A DNA stretch of 64,000 bases from RGIG5612 sp045598285 (GTDB taxonomy: Bacteria; Bacillota; Clostridia; Lachnospirales; Lachnospiraceae), in NCBI GenBank assembly GCA_045598285.1, contig JAZLLU010000007.1, forward strand, positions 19,952 to 83,951. The letters run 5' to 3'. A program made the position numbers and the translations under genes. Below the pieces are notes generated by a model, which made no database searches, had not been told where the DNA came from, and saw nothing but the letters and a program-made list of their open reading frames with translations. Shown one piece after another: positions 28,389-35,867 of the stretch. Numbering within the stretch: position 1 is the first letter of the stretch; every line of letters begins with the position of its first letter.

Positions 28389-29105
28389 ATGAAATTACAA
28401 CAATTATTAAGTTTAACAAGAAAAGCTATTGACGATTATAACATGATTGAAGATGGTGATAAGATTGCTGTAGGAGTTTCTGGCGGAAAAGACAGCATCT
28501 CTTTGTTAGTTGCATTAAAAGAATTACAAAGATTTTATCCTAAAAAATTTGATATCATTGCCATAAGCGTAGATTTAGGCTTTGGAAACATTGATTTTAA
28601 GCAAATTAGAGCTTTTTGCGAAGAACGCTCTATTCCATATTACGTAGCACAAACAGATATTGCGACTATTGTATTTGAAGATCGTAAGGAAAAAAGCCCA
28701 TGTTCTTTATGCGCTAAAATGCGTAAAGGGGCCTTTAATTCACTAGCTATTATACATGGATGTAATAAAAGTGCGTTTGGTCATCATAAAGATGATATTA
28801 TAGAAACTATGCTGCTTTCACTTATATTCGAAGGCAGATTTCATACATTTTCACCTGTAACATATTTAGACAGGACACAAGTAACTTTGATAAGACCGTT
28901 TATGTACGTTGAAGAAGTTGACCTAGTCGGTTTTGTTAATAAGTATGCTCTTCCCGTGCTGAAAAATCCATGTCCCGTTGATGGTGAAACTAAGCGCCAA
29001 TATGCTAAAGAATTGGCAGCAAAATTGAACAAAGATCATCCCGGATGTAAGCAGAGATTATTCAATTCCATACTAGAAAAAGTCGAATCTTACCGAATTA
29101 AGTAA
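28389..29105 (+). CDS. TtcA-like tRNA thiolation PP-loop protein
   Basis: A 238-residue PP-loop ATPase of the TtcA/TilS-like group. The ATP pyrophosphatase motif SGGKDS is at residues 31-36. The CSLCAKMRKG motif and a later Cys in NPCPVDGETKR match the cysteines that bind an Fe-S cluster in TtcA, the enzyme that makes 2-thiocytidine in tRNA. GHHKDDIIETMLLSLIFEG is the second conserved block. Exact target not provable from sequence, so I leave the symbol empty. Confidence 0.85.
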   Translation: MKLQQLLSLTRKAIDDYNMIEDGDKIAVGVSGGKDSISLLVALKELQRFYPKKFDIIAISVDLGFGNIDFKQIRAFCEERSIPYYVAQTDIATIVFEDRKEKSPCSLCAKMRKGAFNSLAIIHGCNKSAFGHHKDDIIETMLLSLIFEGRFHTFSPVTYLDRTQVTLIRPFMYVEEVDLVGFVNKYALPVLKNPCPVDGETKRQYAKELAAKLNKDHPGCKQRLFNSILEKVESYRIK

Positions 29106-29120
29106 AATTAAACGGGTATC

Positions 29121-29149
29121 GGAGTAAAATTTAACTTTTACCCTATTTT
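29121..29149 (+). terminator. Possible terminator after the TtcA-like gene
   Basis: GTAAAA (29124-29129) pairs with TTTTAC (29136-29141), with GG/CC pairs possible outside, followed by TATTTT. The stem is short and AT-rich, so this is a weak call. Confidence 0.35.
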
Positions 29150-29250
29150 CGTAAAGCAAAAATCAGCACTTCTTATAAATAAAATGAAGTAATGAAGTGC
29201 AAACAAGTAAAATTTATGACGATAAAGTACAAAAATAAGGAAAAATTACA

Positions 29251-30309
29251 ATGGCCAACAGAACATATCATGAACAAATTAAGATCGATTATGACAAAAA
29301 ACTGCGTGAGCAACTCAAAATTTTGCCACCTTTTGTGACTATGTTTTTTAGAGGAATAGAACCCACAACCTCCGCCAGAACAAGAATGGCGTATGCTTAT
29401 GACCTCACAATATTTTTTAATTACATACACAAGGAAACAGGATTAGGTAAAAATAAAGAAATTCACGAGTATCCCATCACAATATTAGATAAAGTAACGC
29501 CCACAATCATACAAGATTATTTAGATTATCTAAAAATTTACAATAATGAAGACGAAACTGAGCGCGCAAATGGTGAAAGAGGCTTAAATAGAAAACTTGC
29601 GTCTATTAGATCTTTTTATAAATTCTTTTATCAAATGGAATTAATCACAAGTAACCCAGCATCTATTGTTAAAATGCCAAAGATTCATGATAAAGATATT
29701 ATTAGATTAGATGCGGATGAAGTTGTGAACTTGTTAGATACAGTTGAAACGGGTAAAAATCTTACAAAACAACAAGCAGCATATCACGATAAGACTAAGG
29801 TTAGAGATGTAGCTATTATTACTCTACTCTTAGGCACAGGAATTCGTGTTTCTGAATGTGTAGGCCTCGATATAAAGGATGTGGATTTTAAAAATCATGG
29901 TATTAGAATTGTTAGAAAAGGTGGAAATCAAGTAGTTGTTTATTTTGGAGATGAAGTTGAGGAAGCATTATTGAATTATATAAGAGAAAGAAATTCAATA
30001 GTTCCTATACCTGGCAATGAAGATGCTCTATTCTTATCATTACAAAAGAAAAGAATTGGCGTAAGAAGCGTAGAAAATTTAGTAAAAAAATATGCATCTC
30101 AGGTCACAACAATAAAGAAAATTACACCGCATAAATTAAGGTCTACATATGGAACACAATTATATAGACAAACTGGTGATATATATTTAGTTGCAGATGT
30201 ATTAGGACATTCTGATGTTAATACCACTAAAAAACATTATGCAGCTATTGAAGATGAACGACGCAGAAGTGCAAGAAATAAAGTTTCATTAAGATCACAA
30301 AATAAATAA
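29251..30309 (+). CDS. Tyrosine recombinase (XerC/XerD-like)
   Basis: A 352-residue site-specific recombinase with an N-terminal SAM-like core-binding domain (about 40-140) and a C-terminal catalytic domain. All catalytic residues are visible: R199 (GTGIRVSE), K223 (RKGGN), H294 and R297 (PHKLR), H320 (LGHSD) and nucleophile Y330 (KHYAA). It is intact, solitary, and near lexA; no phage, transposon or plasmid genes accompany it. It could be a housekeeping dimer-resolution enzyme or a stand-alone integrase. I saw no convincing dif or att site beside it. Confidence 0.9.
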   Translation: MANRTYHEQIKIDYDKKLREQLKILPPFVTMFFRGIEPTTSARTRMAYAYDLTIFFNYIHKETGLGKNKEIHEYPITILDKVTPTIIQDYLDYLKIYNNEDETERANGERGLNRKLASIRSFYKFFYQMELITSNPASIVKMPKIHDKDIIRLDADEVVNLLDTVETGKNLTKQQAAYHDKTKVRDVAIITLLLGTGIRVSECVGLDIKDVDFKNHGIRIVRKGGNQVVVYFGDEVEEALLNYIRERNSIVPIPGNEDALFLSLQKKRIGVRSVENLVKKYASQVTTIKKITPHKLRSTYGTQLYRQTGDIYLVADVLGHSDVNTTKKHYAAIEDERRRSARNKVSLRSQNK

Positions 30310-30336
30310 TATTATAACAAATATTATTTGTTTGGA

Positions 30337-30462
30337 TTAATAACTAGATTTTGTCATATCGTCTTCCCATAATAATGGTTCATAAACAGTACCAGTAAAC
30401 CAAACTTCTTTAGTTGCCTTATCTCTAATTAAGAACATATTTAGTGTTAAATAAACAATCAT
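30337..30462 (-). CDS. Short ORF, possibly a gene remnant
   Basis: A 41-residue ORF starting ATG at 30462. Residues 9-37 (MFLIRDKATKEVWFTGTVYE, then PLLWEDDMT) have the composition of a folded domain, unlike the surrounding AT-rich spacer. The first eight residues are hydrophobic and upstream codons look non-coding, and there is no clear ribosome-binding site. It may be a tiny real protein or the 3' remnant of a larger decayed gene. I do not recognise the family with certainty. Confidence 0.35.
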   Translation of the reverse strand: MIVYLTLNMFLIRDKATKEVWFTGTVYEPLLWEDDMTKSSY

Positions 30463-30565
30463 AATACAAAATTTTTTTAAATAAAAAATACTTTTTAACT
30501 TAAAAATTATTATAATATATTATAAATCATTAGCAACAAGATAATATAATTTAAAAATTTAATAT

Positions 30566-30598
30566 ATAAAAAACAACCCATATTAGGTTGTTTTTTTA
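30566..30598. terminator. Bidirectional terminator
   Basis: AACAACC (30572-30578) and GGTTGTT (30586-30592) form a stem with a seven-base loop, with A-run before and T-run after, so it works on both strands. It ends the yneA-like transcript and may catch read-through from the recombinase gene. Confidence 0.8.
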
Positions 30599-30639
30599 AT
30601 AGGTAATTAGAACTCATAATCCCGATCAGAATATTAAAT

Positions 30640-31014
30640 TTATTCAAAATAAGGAACAATAAGTTTTTCACCTGCAATAATTTTTTCGTTTGTAAGGTTA
30701 TTAATTAATTTTATTTCGTTTATTAAATCAGTTACACTTCTATACTCACCACTTTTATATTCGTTTGCAATAGTCCATAAAGAATCTCCAGCATTTATAT
30801 CAATTGTTTTATAATATTTTGTTTTAGCAACATAGCTACTCGATTCATTTGCCTGCGTAATATTCTTAGATGAAAATATAAGTATAAAAACTAAAACAGC
30901 AACAGCACTTACACTTAATAAGAACCTAACTAATACTCTTTTTCTTAAAGCACGTTTTTGTTTTAATAATCTAGTATTTTTACTATTTAACCTTCTAACT
31001 ATTTTTTGATTCAT
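30640..31014 (-). CDS. yneA: LysM membrane protein, YneA-like SOS cell-division suppressor
   Basis: A 124-residue protein with a basic cytosolic N-terminus (about 1-27), one transmembrane segment (28-47) and an extracytoplasmic LysM domain (about 68-122: IDINAGDSLWTIANEY...GEKLIVPYF). Bacillus YneA has the same architecture, is divergent from lexA, and delays cell division during SOS. Here too the gene is divergent from lexA and shares LexA boxes with it. The functional call rests on architecture plus context; primary sequence similarity in LysM proteins is low. Confidence 0.8.
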   Translation of the reverse strand: MNQKIVRRLNSKNTRLLKQKRALRKRVLVRFLLSVSAVAVLVFILIFSSKNITQANESSSYVAKTKYYKTIDINAGDSLWTIANEYKSGEYRSVTDLINEIKLINNLTNEKIIAGEKLIVPYFE

Positions 31015-31055
31015 AATTTCCTCCGATTTCTAAATAAAACCATACAAATCAAATA

Positions 31056-31141
31056 CGAACATTTGTTTGTATAAATATTACAATACGAACAAACGTTTGT
31101 CAAGAAAAAAATACAAACAAATGTTTGCAAATGTATGTTCG
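31056..31141. promoter_or_regulatory. Cluster of four LexA boxes between yneA-like gene and lexA
   Basis: Four 14-bp sites of the CGAAC-N4-GTTCG type: CGAACATTTGTTTG (31056-31069), CGAACAAACGTTTG (31086-31099), CAAACAAATGTTTG (31114-31127) and a weaker CAAATGTATGTTCG (31128-31141). The first two lie on the yneA-like promoter and the last two overlap the lexA promoter, so LexA should repress both divergent genes, including its own. Confidence 0.88.
31075..31103 (-). promoter_or_regulatory. Promoter of the yneA-like gene
   Basis: Read on the minus strand: TTGACA (31103-31098), 17-base spacer, TAATAT (31080-31075). LexA box 2 fills the spacer and box 1 lies directly downstream of the -10. Confidence 0.75.
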
Positions 31142-31153
31142 GCATGATATAAT
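31125..31153 (+). promoter_or_regulatory. Promoter of lexA
   Basis: TTGCAA (31125-31130), 17-base spacer, TATAAT (31148-31153) with an extended TG at 31145-31146. LexA boxes 3 and 4 overlap the -35 and spacer, predicting autorepression. Confidence 0.8.
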
Positions 31154-31186
31154 CCAAGCATTAAAATAATTTGATAGGAGAAAAAT

Positions 31187-31801
31187 ATGTCAAACGATAA
31201 AATTTCATCAAAACAACTAGAGATTTTAGAATACATTAAATCCGAAACATTATCAAAAGGTTATCCGCCAACAGTAAGAGATATATGCGATGCAGTTAAC
31301 TTAAAATCTACTGCTTCTGTGCATGCACATCTTGAGTCACTTGAAAAGAAAGGCTATATTAGAAGAGACCCAACTAAGCCTAGAGCAATAGAAATAATAG
31401 ATGATGAGTTTGCTCTATCACGAAGAGAATGTGCGCAAGTACCTATTGTAGGACGCGTTGCTGCAGGCGAGCCAATTTTGGCGGAGCAAAATATCCAAGA
31501 CTACTTCCCTATTCCAACAGATATGCTACCTAATGCCAAAGTATTTATGTTGGTTGTACGTGGAGATAGTATGATAAATGCAGGAATATTTGATGGCGAC
31601 AAAGTTTTAGTAAAACAAACTAATACTGCTTCAAATGGTGATATGGTTGTTGCAATGATAGAAGATGGTGCAACAGTGAAAACTTTTTATAAAGAAAATG
31701 GTTATATAAGATTACAACCAGAAAATCCAGATTATGAACCGATTATTGTTCAAGATTGTACTGTTTTAGGCGAAGTAATTGGCGTATTTAGACTTTTCTA
31801 A
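31187..31801 (+). CDS. lexA: SOS repressor LexA
   Basis: Dimeric repressor of the SOS regulon that cleaves itself when stimulated by RecA filaments. The 204-residue protein has an N-terminal winged helix (YPPTVRDICDAVNLKSTASVHAHLESLEKKGYIRR, 26-60), the Ala93-Gly94 cleavage site in GRVAAGEP, catalytic Ser128 (RGDSM) and Lys165 (ATVKTF). Ribosome-binding site is AGGAG before ATG. Predicted targets seen here are itself, the yneA-like gene and recA. Confidence 0.97.
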   Translation: MSNDKISSKQLEILEYIKSETLSKGYPPTVRDICDAVNLKSTASVHAHLESLEKKGYIRRDPTKPRAIEIIDDEFALSRRECAQVPIVGRVAAGEPILAEQNIQDYFPIPTDMLPNAKVFMLVVRGDSMINAGIFDGDKVLVKQTNTASNGDMVVAMIEDGATVKTFYKENGYIRLQPENPDYEPIIVQDCTVLGEVIGVFRLF

Positions 31802-31828
31802 AGATAATTGTATAAATATTAGATAAAT

Positions 31829-31859
31829 AAAAATACCGGAGAAATTCCGGTATTTTTTA
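31829..31859. terminator. Bidirectional terminator between lexA and rsfS
   Basis: AAATACCGGA (31831-31840) pairs with TCCGGTATTT (31846-31855) around a five-base loop, with A-rich left flank and T-run on the right. It is the meeting point of the plus-strand and minus-strand gene blocks. Confidence 0.9.
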
Positions 31860-31872
31860 GTATATCAAAAGA

Positions 31873-32232
31873 TTATAAATCGGAGATTTCGGTTAAATTA
31901 CCATCCATCCAAATCCGTTCTAAATCATAAAACAAACGGTCTTCTTGATTGAAAATATGAATGATAACATCTTGGTAATCAAGTAAAATCCATTTTGCAT
32001 TAGCGTATCCTTCACTACTTTTTGCTAGAATACCTTCTTTACCAAGTTTTTCTTCAACGTTATCAGCTAAAGCTTTTACTTGTCGATCATTAGAACCACC
32101 AGCTATTATAAAATAATCAGCTAAAACAGAAATTTTGCTAATATCAATAATTTTTATATCAATAGCTTTCTTCTCGTCTAAAGCAAGAAAAGCTTTTTTT
32201 GCAATATCATTAGGTGAAAAAGAATCAGCCAT
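31873..32232 (-). CDS. rsfS: Ribosomal silencing factor RsfS
   Basis: A 119-residue RsfS/DUF143 protein that binds ribosomal protein L14 and blocks subunit joining in starvation. Conserved segments: AFLALDEKKAIDIKIIDI, DYFIIAGGSNDRQVKALADNV and WILLDYQDVIIHIF. It is the last gene of the obgE operon, two bases after yqeK. The LytR-type gene often found between yqeK and rsfS in Firmicutes is absent. Confidence 0.95.
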   Translation of the reverse strand: MADSFSPNDIAKKAFLALDEKKAIDIKIIDISKISVLADYFIIAGGSNDRQVKALADNVEEKLGKEGILAKSSEGYANAKWILLDYQDVIIHIFNQEDRLFYDLERIWMDGNLTEISDL

Positions 32233-32234
32233 AA

Positions 32235-32825
32235 TTAATTCCCTTCAATTTTATTTTTATAAAAATTATGAGTTGCAATAGTTGCAGGATCAATTTCTTT
32301 ACCCGACTTATTCAAGTAATCAATAGAATAACCTGAAATTTCATAAACTGCTCTATCTAAATCTTCAAAGGCCAAAGATTGAATAGATTCAATATGTGGA
32401 ATAATGTCATCACGATTAGGTTCAATAAAATCAGCCACATAAATAATTTTTTGAAGTAATGACATATTTGGCGCGCCAGTTGTATGTGTGCGAATAGCAT
32501 CAAGAATATCTCTGTCAAAAACACCAAATTTATTCGAAGCAATCTCAGCGCCAAGTTTAGCGTGAACTAAAGAAGGATTTTTAAGTTCAAAATCATTCAA
32601 ATAAACGCCAAATTCGTTGCATAAAGCGTATTTGTCCTCGTTAGGAATACATTTAGCGCAGTCGTGTAATAGTCCGGCAATTTGTGCTCTGTCAGGGCTA
32701 TCAAAACGATAACGCATAGCTAATGCAGCAGCAGTTAACGCAACACCGATAGTATGACAATATCTGTCATGTTCTAAATCATTACGCAAAGATTCACAAA
32801 TAAAATCGAAATACTCAAGCTTCAT
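32235..32825 (-). CDS. yqeK: YqeK family HD-domain hydrolase
   Basis: A 196-residue HD-domain protein of the YqeK family, whose members are symmetrical diadenosine tetraphosphate hydrolases. Metal-binding residues are seen in RYCHTIGVALTAAAL and GLLHDCAK, with a further DAIRTHTTG. It lies between nadD and rsfS, as usual in this operon, linking it to NAD metabolism and ribosome genes by context only. Confidence 0.92.
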   Translation of the reverse strand: MKLEYFDFICESLRNDLEHDRYCHTIGVALTAAALAMRYRFDSPDRAQIAGLLHDCAKCIPNEDKYALCNEFGVYLNDFELKNPSLVHAKLGAEIASNKFGVFDRDILDAIRTHTTGAPNMSLLQKIIYVADFIEPNRDDIIPHIESIQSLAFEDLDRAVYEISGYSIDYLNKSGKEIDPATIATHNFYKNKIEGN

Positions 32826-32842
32826 TAATAGCCTCGAAAGAA

Positions 32843-33442
32843 TTATTTATATAAATTATTCTTTCCAATATAATCAACAACGCTATCAGGAACAAGATAC
32901 TTGATAGAAGCACCAGCCTTAACTCTAGCTCTAATGTTAGTAGATGAAATGTCAATATTAAGCATATTAAGTCTCTCAAACTTAGAGCCAGGGAAAGTAT
33001 CTTGAAGATCATAAATTTTAGATTGAACATCTTCGCCAACAGCACTTCTAGAAGCAATCAAGATAGTAGCAAGTTCTAAAACCTTAGCAGGATTCTTCCA
33101 ATTTTCAATTTGATATAAAGTATCAGAACCAACGATAAGGAAAAGCTCATCGTTAGGATAAATATCTTTAAGTTCAATTAAAGTATCAACAGTATAAGTC
33201 TCGCCTTCTCTTTTGAGTTCAATATCTGAAAAGAAAAAGTTGTCATTACAAGTAATAGCAAGATTAACCATATCAGCTCTGTAATCACTACATGAAACGC
33301 TATCAAGGTCCTTAAAATAAGGTTTACCAGCAGGCATAAAAATAACCTTATCAAGATTAAATTTATCTCTAGCACTTTCAGCTAAAATTAAATGACCAAG
33401 ATGAATAGGATCAAAAGTTCCACCTAAAATACCAATTTTCAT
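32843..33442 (-). CDS. nadD: Nicotinate-nucleotide adenylyltransferase
   Basis: Makes nicotinic acid adenine dinucleotide from NaMN and ATP in NAD synthesis. The 199-residue protein has GGTFDPIHLGHL at the N-terminus and ISSTNIRARV near the C-terminus, the nucleotidyltransferase signatures. The start is ATG 33442, directly after GGAGG; an in-frame TTG four codons earlier would place the ribosome-binding site inside the gene. Confidence 0.95.
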   Translation of the reverse strand: MKIGILGGTFDPIHLGHLILAESARDKFNLDKVIFMPAGKPYFKDLDSVSCSDYRADMVNLAITCNDNFFFSDIELKREGETYTVDTLIELKDIYPNDELFLIVGSDTLYQIENWKNPAKVLELATILIASRSAVGEDVQSKIYDLQDTFPGSKFERLNMLNIDISSTNIRARVKAGASIKYLVPDSVVDYIGKNNLYK

Positions 33443-33456
33443 AATAACCTCCAAAA

Positions 33457-33735
33457 TTATTTTTTATGCTTACTTTTATTATACCTATAAAGAGTAATTT
33501 TTCTACCCATAACCTGCACAATTTGTGAATTTGTGCGTTCAGAAAGTTTAACCGCAATTTCTCTAACATCTTCAAAACAGTTTTTCAAAACGCCAATTTT
33601 AATAAGTTCTCTGGCTTCTAATGCTTCATCAGTAGCATGGGCAACTTCAGGAGAAACCCCTTCTTTACCAACGTTAATTATAGGTTCTAAATGGTGTGCT
33701 AAGCTTCTTAAAGCTGCACGTTCTTTACTATTCAT
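33457..33735 (-). CDS. yhbY: YhbY family RNA-binding protein (CRM domain)
   Basis: A 92-residue single CRM-domain protein that associates with pre-50S ribosomal particles. Motifs: RSLAHHLEPIINVGKEGVSPEV, ELIKIGVLKNC and VQVMGRKITLYR. It sits two bases after obgE, in line with a shared role in large-subunit assembly. Confidence 0.93.
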   Translation of the reverse strand: MNSKERAALRSLAHHLEPIINVGKEGVSPEVAHATDEALEARELIKIGVLKNCFEDVREIAVKLSERTNSQIVQVMGRKITLYRYNKSKHKK

Positions 33736-33737
33736 AA

Positions 33738-35021
33738 TTAATCCTCATAGTAGTCAAATTCATGACCATAAATTTTAACAGTATCACCTTCAGAAAGGCC
33801 GAGTTTTTTCATTTCGTCAATAATACCCTGTTCTTTCATGAAGTTTTGGAAAAACATAAATCCCTTTTCAGATTCAAGATTAGTATAGCCAAGCATCCTT
33901 TCAATTCTAGGACCTTCAGCACAATAAGTAGAATCGTCAAGTTTATAAATATTTAAAGGCTCCTCAGTTTCATCATATTGACCATAAACATCAAATTCAC
34001 TATCAAAAACACCAACCTTATCAGTAACATTTAAGAGTTCTTGAACATAGTATAAAAGTTCATCAGCACCTTTTGAGGTGGCAGCAGAAATAGGAAAAAC
34101 TTTAATGTTAGGATTAATATTAGAAAGCCTATCTAAAACATCATTAAGCTCATTCTCATCATAAATCAAATCGATTTTATTAGCAGCAATAACCTGTTTT
34201 TTATTAGATAAAATATCTGAATATTTTGAAAGTTCATTATTAATAGCCAAAACATCATCAATAGGATTGCGACCTTCAATACCACTAGCATCAACAATAT
34301 GAATAAGCACCCGGCAACGTTCAATATGTTTAAGAAACTCATGACCTAAACCAACGCCATCAGAAGCACCTTCGATAAGTCCAGGAATATCAGCCATAAC
34401 AAAACCGTTATCACCAATATCAACAACGCCAAGATTAGGATCAAGCGTAGTAAAGTGATAATTAGCAATCTTAGGTTTAGCATTAGTTACTAAAGCAAGA
34501 AAAGTAGATTTACCAACATTAGGGAAACCGACCAATCCAACATCAGCGATACATTTAAGTTCAAGAATAATATCAAGTTCTTTGGCCTTGCCGCCAGGTT
34601 GAGCATATTTAGGAGCTTGCATAACAGAAGTAGCATAGTTCATATTACCCTTGCCACCGCGGCCGCCTTTCAAAATTACAAAAGGCTCCAAAGAAGAACC
34701 CATATCATGGATAATTAAATTAGAATTAGCTTCACGAATAATAGTACCCTCGGGAACTTTAAGAACGATATCAGCACCATTAGCACCATGGCATCTTTTA
34801 GGGCCGCCTTCTTGTCCATGTTCCGCCGTAAATTTATGTTTATGACGATAGTCAATTAGAGTATTAATATTTTTATCAACAACAAAAACAACGTTGCCGC
34901 CGTTGCCACCGTCGCCACCATCAGGACCTCCATCAGGAACATACTTCTCTCTTCTAAAAGAAACATGACCATCACCGCCCTTGCCAGATTTAATTGAAAT
35001 TTTCGCAAAATCAGCAAACAT
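33738..35021 (-). CDS. obgE: Obg GTPase
   Basis: Ribosome-associated GTPase for 50S assembly and stress response. The 427-residue protein has the glycine-rich Obg fold (GKGGDGHVSFRREKYVPDGGPDGGDGG), the G domain with GFPNVGKS, DIPGLIEGA and NKID, and a C-terminal OCT domain of about 80 residues. Its start lies only 14 bases after the terminator-like hairpin behind rpmA and I see no clear ribosome-binding site, so expression may depend on leaderless-like or partial read-through translation. Confidence 0.96.
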   Translation of the reverse strand: MFADFAKISIKSGKGGDGHVSFRREKYVPDGGPDGGDGGNGGNVVFVVDKNINTLIDYRHKHKFTAEHGQEGGPKRCHGANGADIVLKVPEGTIIREANSNLIIHDMGSSLEPFVILKGGRGGKGNMNYATSVMQAPKYAQPGGKAKELDIILELKCIADVGLVGFPNVGKSTFLALVTNAKPKIANYHFTTLDPNLGVVDIGDNGFVMADIPGLIEGASDGVGLGHEFLKHIERCRVLIHIVDASGIEGRNPIDDVLAINNELSKYSDILSNKKQVIAANKIDLIYDENELNDVLDRLSNINPNIKVFPISAATSKGADELLYYVQELLNVTDKVGVFDSEFDVYGQYDETEEPLNIYKLDDSTYCAEGPRIERMLGYTNLESEKGFMFFQNFMKEQGIIDEMKKLGLSEGDTVKIYGHEFDYYED

Positions 35022-35024
35022 AAT

Positions 35025-35060
35025 AAAAAATTTAGGGCCTCAAACCCAAGTTTGAAGCCC
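35025..35060 (-). terminator. Terminator or attenuator between rpmA and obgE
   Basis: On the minus strand GGGCTTCAAAC (35060-35050) pairs with GTTTGAGGCCC (35045-35035; one G-U) and is followed by TAAATTTTTT. It would separate the highly expressed ribosomal protein genes from obgE, allowing only partial read-through. Confidence 0.75.
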
Positions 35061-35074
35061 TTTAAGTCAACGCT

Positions 35075-35335
35075 TTATTTTTCAACAGGCAAAACAGAAA
35101 CTTGTTTTTTATCTCTGCCTAATCTGTGGAAATGAACTTTACCATCAGCAAGTGCAAATAAAGTATCATCTTTGCCGCGGCCAACGTTTTCACCTGGATG
35201 AATCTTAGTACCTCTTTGTTTGTATAAGATATTACCAGCTTTAACAAACTGACCATCAGCTCTTTTAGCGCCTAAACGTTTGGACTCAGAATCTCTACCG
35301 TTACGAGTAGAACCCACACCTTTTTTATGTGCCAT
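35075..35335 (-). CDS. rpmA: 50S ribosomal protein L27, short N-terminus
   Basis: An 86-residue L27 (HKKGVGSTRNGRDSESKRLGAKRADGQF...GTKIHPGENVG) near the peptidyl-transferase centre. It starts MAHKKG. Many Firmicutes L27 proteins carry an extra N-terminal peptide (ending FFASKKG) that the protease Prp must remove; that extension is absent here, and so is a prp gene between rplU and rpmA. Confidence 0.96.
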   Translation of the reverse strand: MAHKKGVGSTRNGRDSESKRLGAKRADGQFVKAGNILYKQRGTKIHPGENVGRGKDDTLFALADGKVHFHRLGRDKKQVSVLPVEK

Positions 35336-35367
35336 ATGTCTTCACTCCTTTTCTAAAAAATCAATAC

Positions 35368-35724
35368 TTAAGCCTCAGCTTTATCAGCAGCATCTGCATC
35401 TTCTTGCTTAGTTGAACCGAAAACAACCTTGTTGATTTCTAATTCAGTAAAAAGCTGACGATGGCCTTGTTTCTTATGGTAACCAGATTTAGGTTTATAC
35501 TTGTAAACGATTACCTTTTTAGATTTGCCCTGATTTTTAACAGTAGCTTCAACTTTAGCACCTGCAACATAAGGATTACCAATAGTAACCTTTTTGTCGC
35601 TAACTAAAAGTACCTGGTCAAAAGTAACTTTTGCACCAACTTCAAGGTCAAGTTTTTCAACCTTGATTACATCGCCATTGGCAACTTTGTATTGTTTGCC
35701 GCCGGTAACAAAAATTGCGTACAT
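35368..35724 (-). CDS. rplU: 50S ribosomal protein L21
   Basis: A 118-residue L21: MYAIFVTGGKQYKVANGDVIKVEKL, then KVIVYKYKPKSGYHKKQGHRQLFTELEI, with a short acidic Ala-rich tail (EDADAADKAEA). First gene of the rplU-rpmA-obgE operon, preceded by an AGGAGG site, a structured leader and a strong promoter. Confidence 0.96.
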   Translation of the reverse strand: MYAIFVTGGKQYKVANGDVIKVEKLDLEVGAKVTFDQVLLVSDKKVTIGNPYVAGAKVEATVKNQGKSKKVIVYKYKPKSGYHKKQGHRQLFTELEINKVVFGSTKQEDADAADKAEA

Positions 35725-35735
35725 AAGGATGTACC

Positions 35736-35797
35736 TCCTAAATAAATACTCGCCAACTACGGTGCCAAACGGACTTAAACCTCATTGAGCGGTCAAC
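35736..35797 (-). ncRNA. Probable L21 leader (cis-regulatory 5' UTR)
   Basis: The roughly 60-base region between the predicted transcription start and the rplU ribosome-binding site is GC-richer than other spacers here and can fold locally (for example GGTTGACCG and CCGTTTGGC segments read on the minus strand). Firmicutes rplU genes commonly carry an L21 leader RNA that mediates feedback. I assign it by position and appearance, not by a covariance search. Confidence 0.55.
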
Positions 35798-35803
35798 CAT
35801 AAA

Positions 35804-35832
35804 AATTTAGCATAAAAAAAAGGAAATGTCAA
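35804..35832 (-). promoter_or_regulatory. Promoter of the rplU operon
   Basis: On the minus strand: TTGACA (35832-35827), 17-base spacer, TAAATT (35809-35804). The -35 hexamer lies inside the terminator stem of the upstream gene, and that terminator's T-run forms part of the spacer. Confidence 0.75.
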
Positions 35833-35842
35833 CGACATTTCC
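35812..35842 (-). terminator. Terminator of the sigma-like gene
   Basis: On the minus strand GGAAATGTC (35842-35834) pairs with GACATTTCC (35830-35822) around a three-base loop and is followed by eight Ts. It overlaps the rplU promoter. Confidence 0.88.
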
Positions 35843-35867
35843 CATAAATCAATATTAATTAGTCTAG

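Larger units (their letters stand above)
30310..30639. other. 330-bp gap between the recombinase and yneA-like genes
   Basis: Very AT-rich spacer between two convergent genes. It contains one short minus-strand ORF that looks protein-like (30337-30462), an AT-rich stretch without coding potential (about 30465-30560), and a strong bidirectional terminator at 30566-30598. No RNA gene or attachment site was recognised. Confidence 0.6.

Noticed and set aside
29251..30309. A prophage or integrative element
   Set aside because: A single recombinase gene with no phage, relaxase or transposase genes and no flanking direct repeats seen.
30500..30533. A dif-like site near the XerC/D-like gene
   Set aside because: The AT palindrome TATAATATATTATA resembles the centre of dif only superficially; the arms do not match known consensus.
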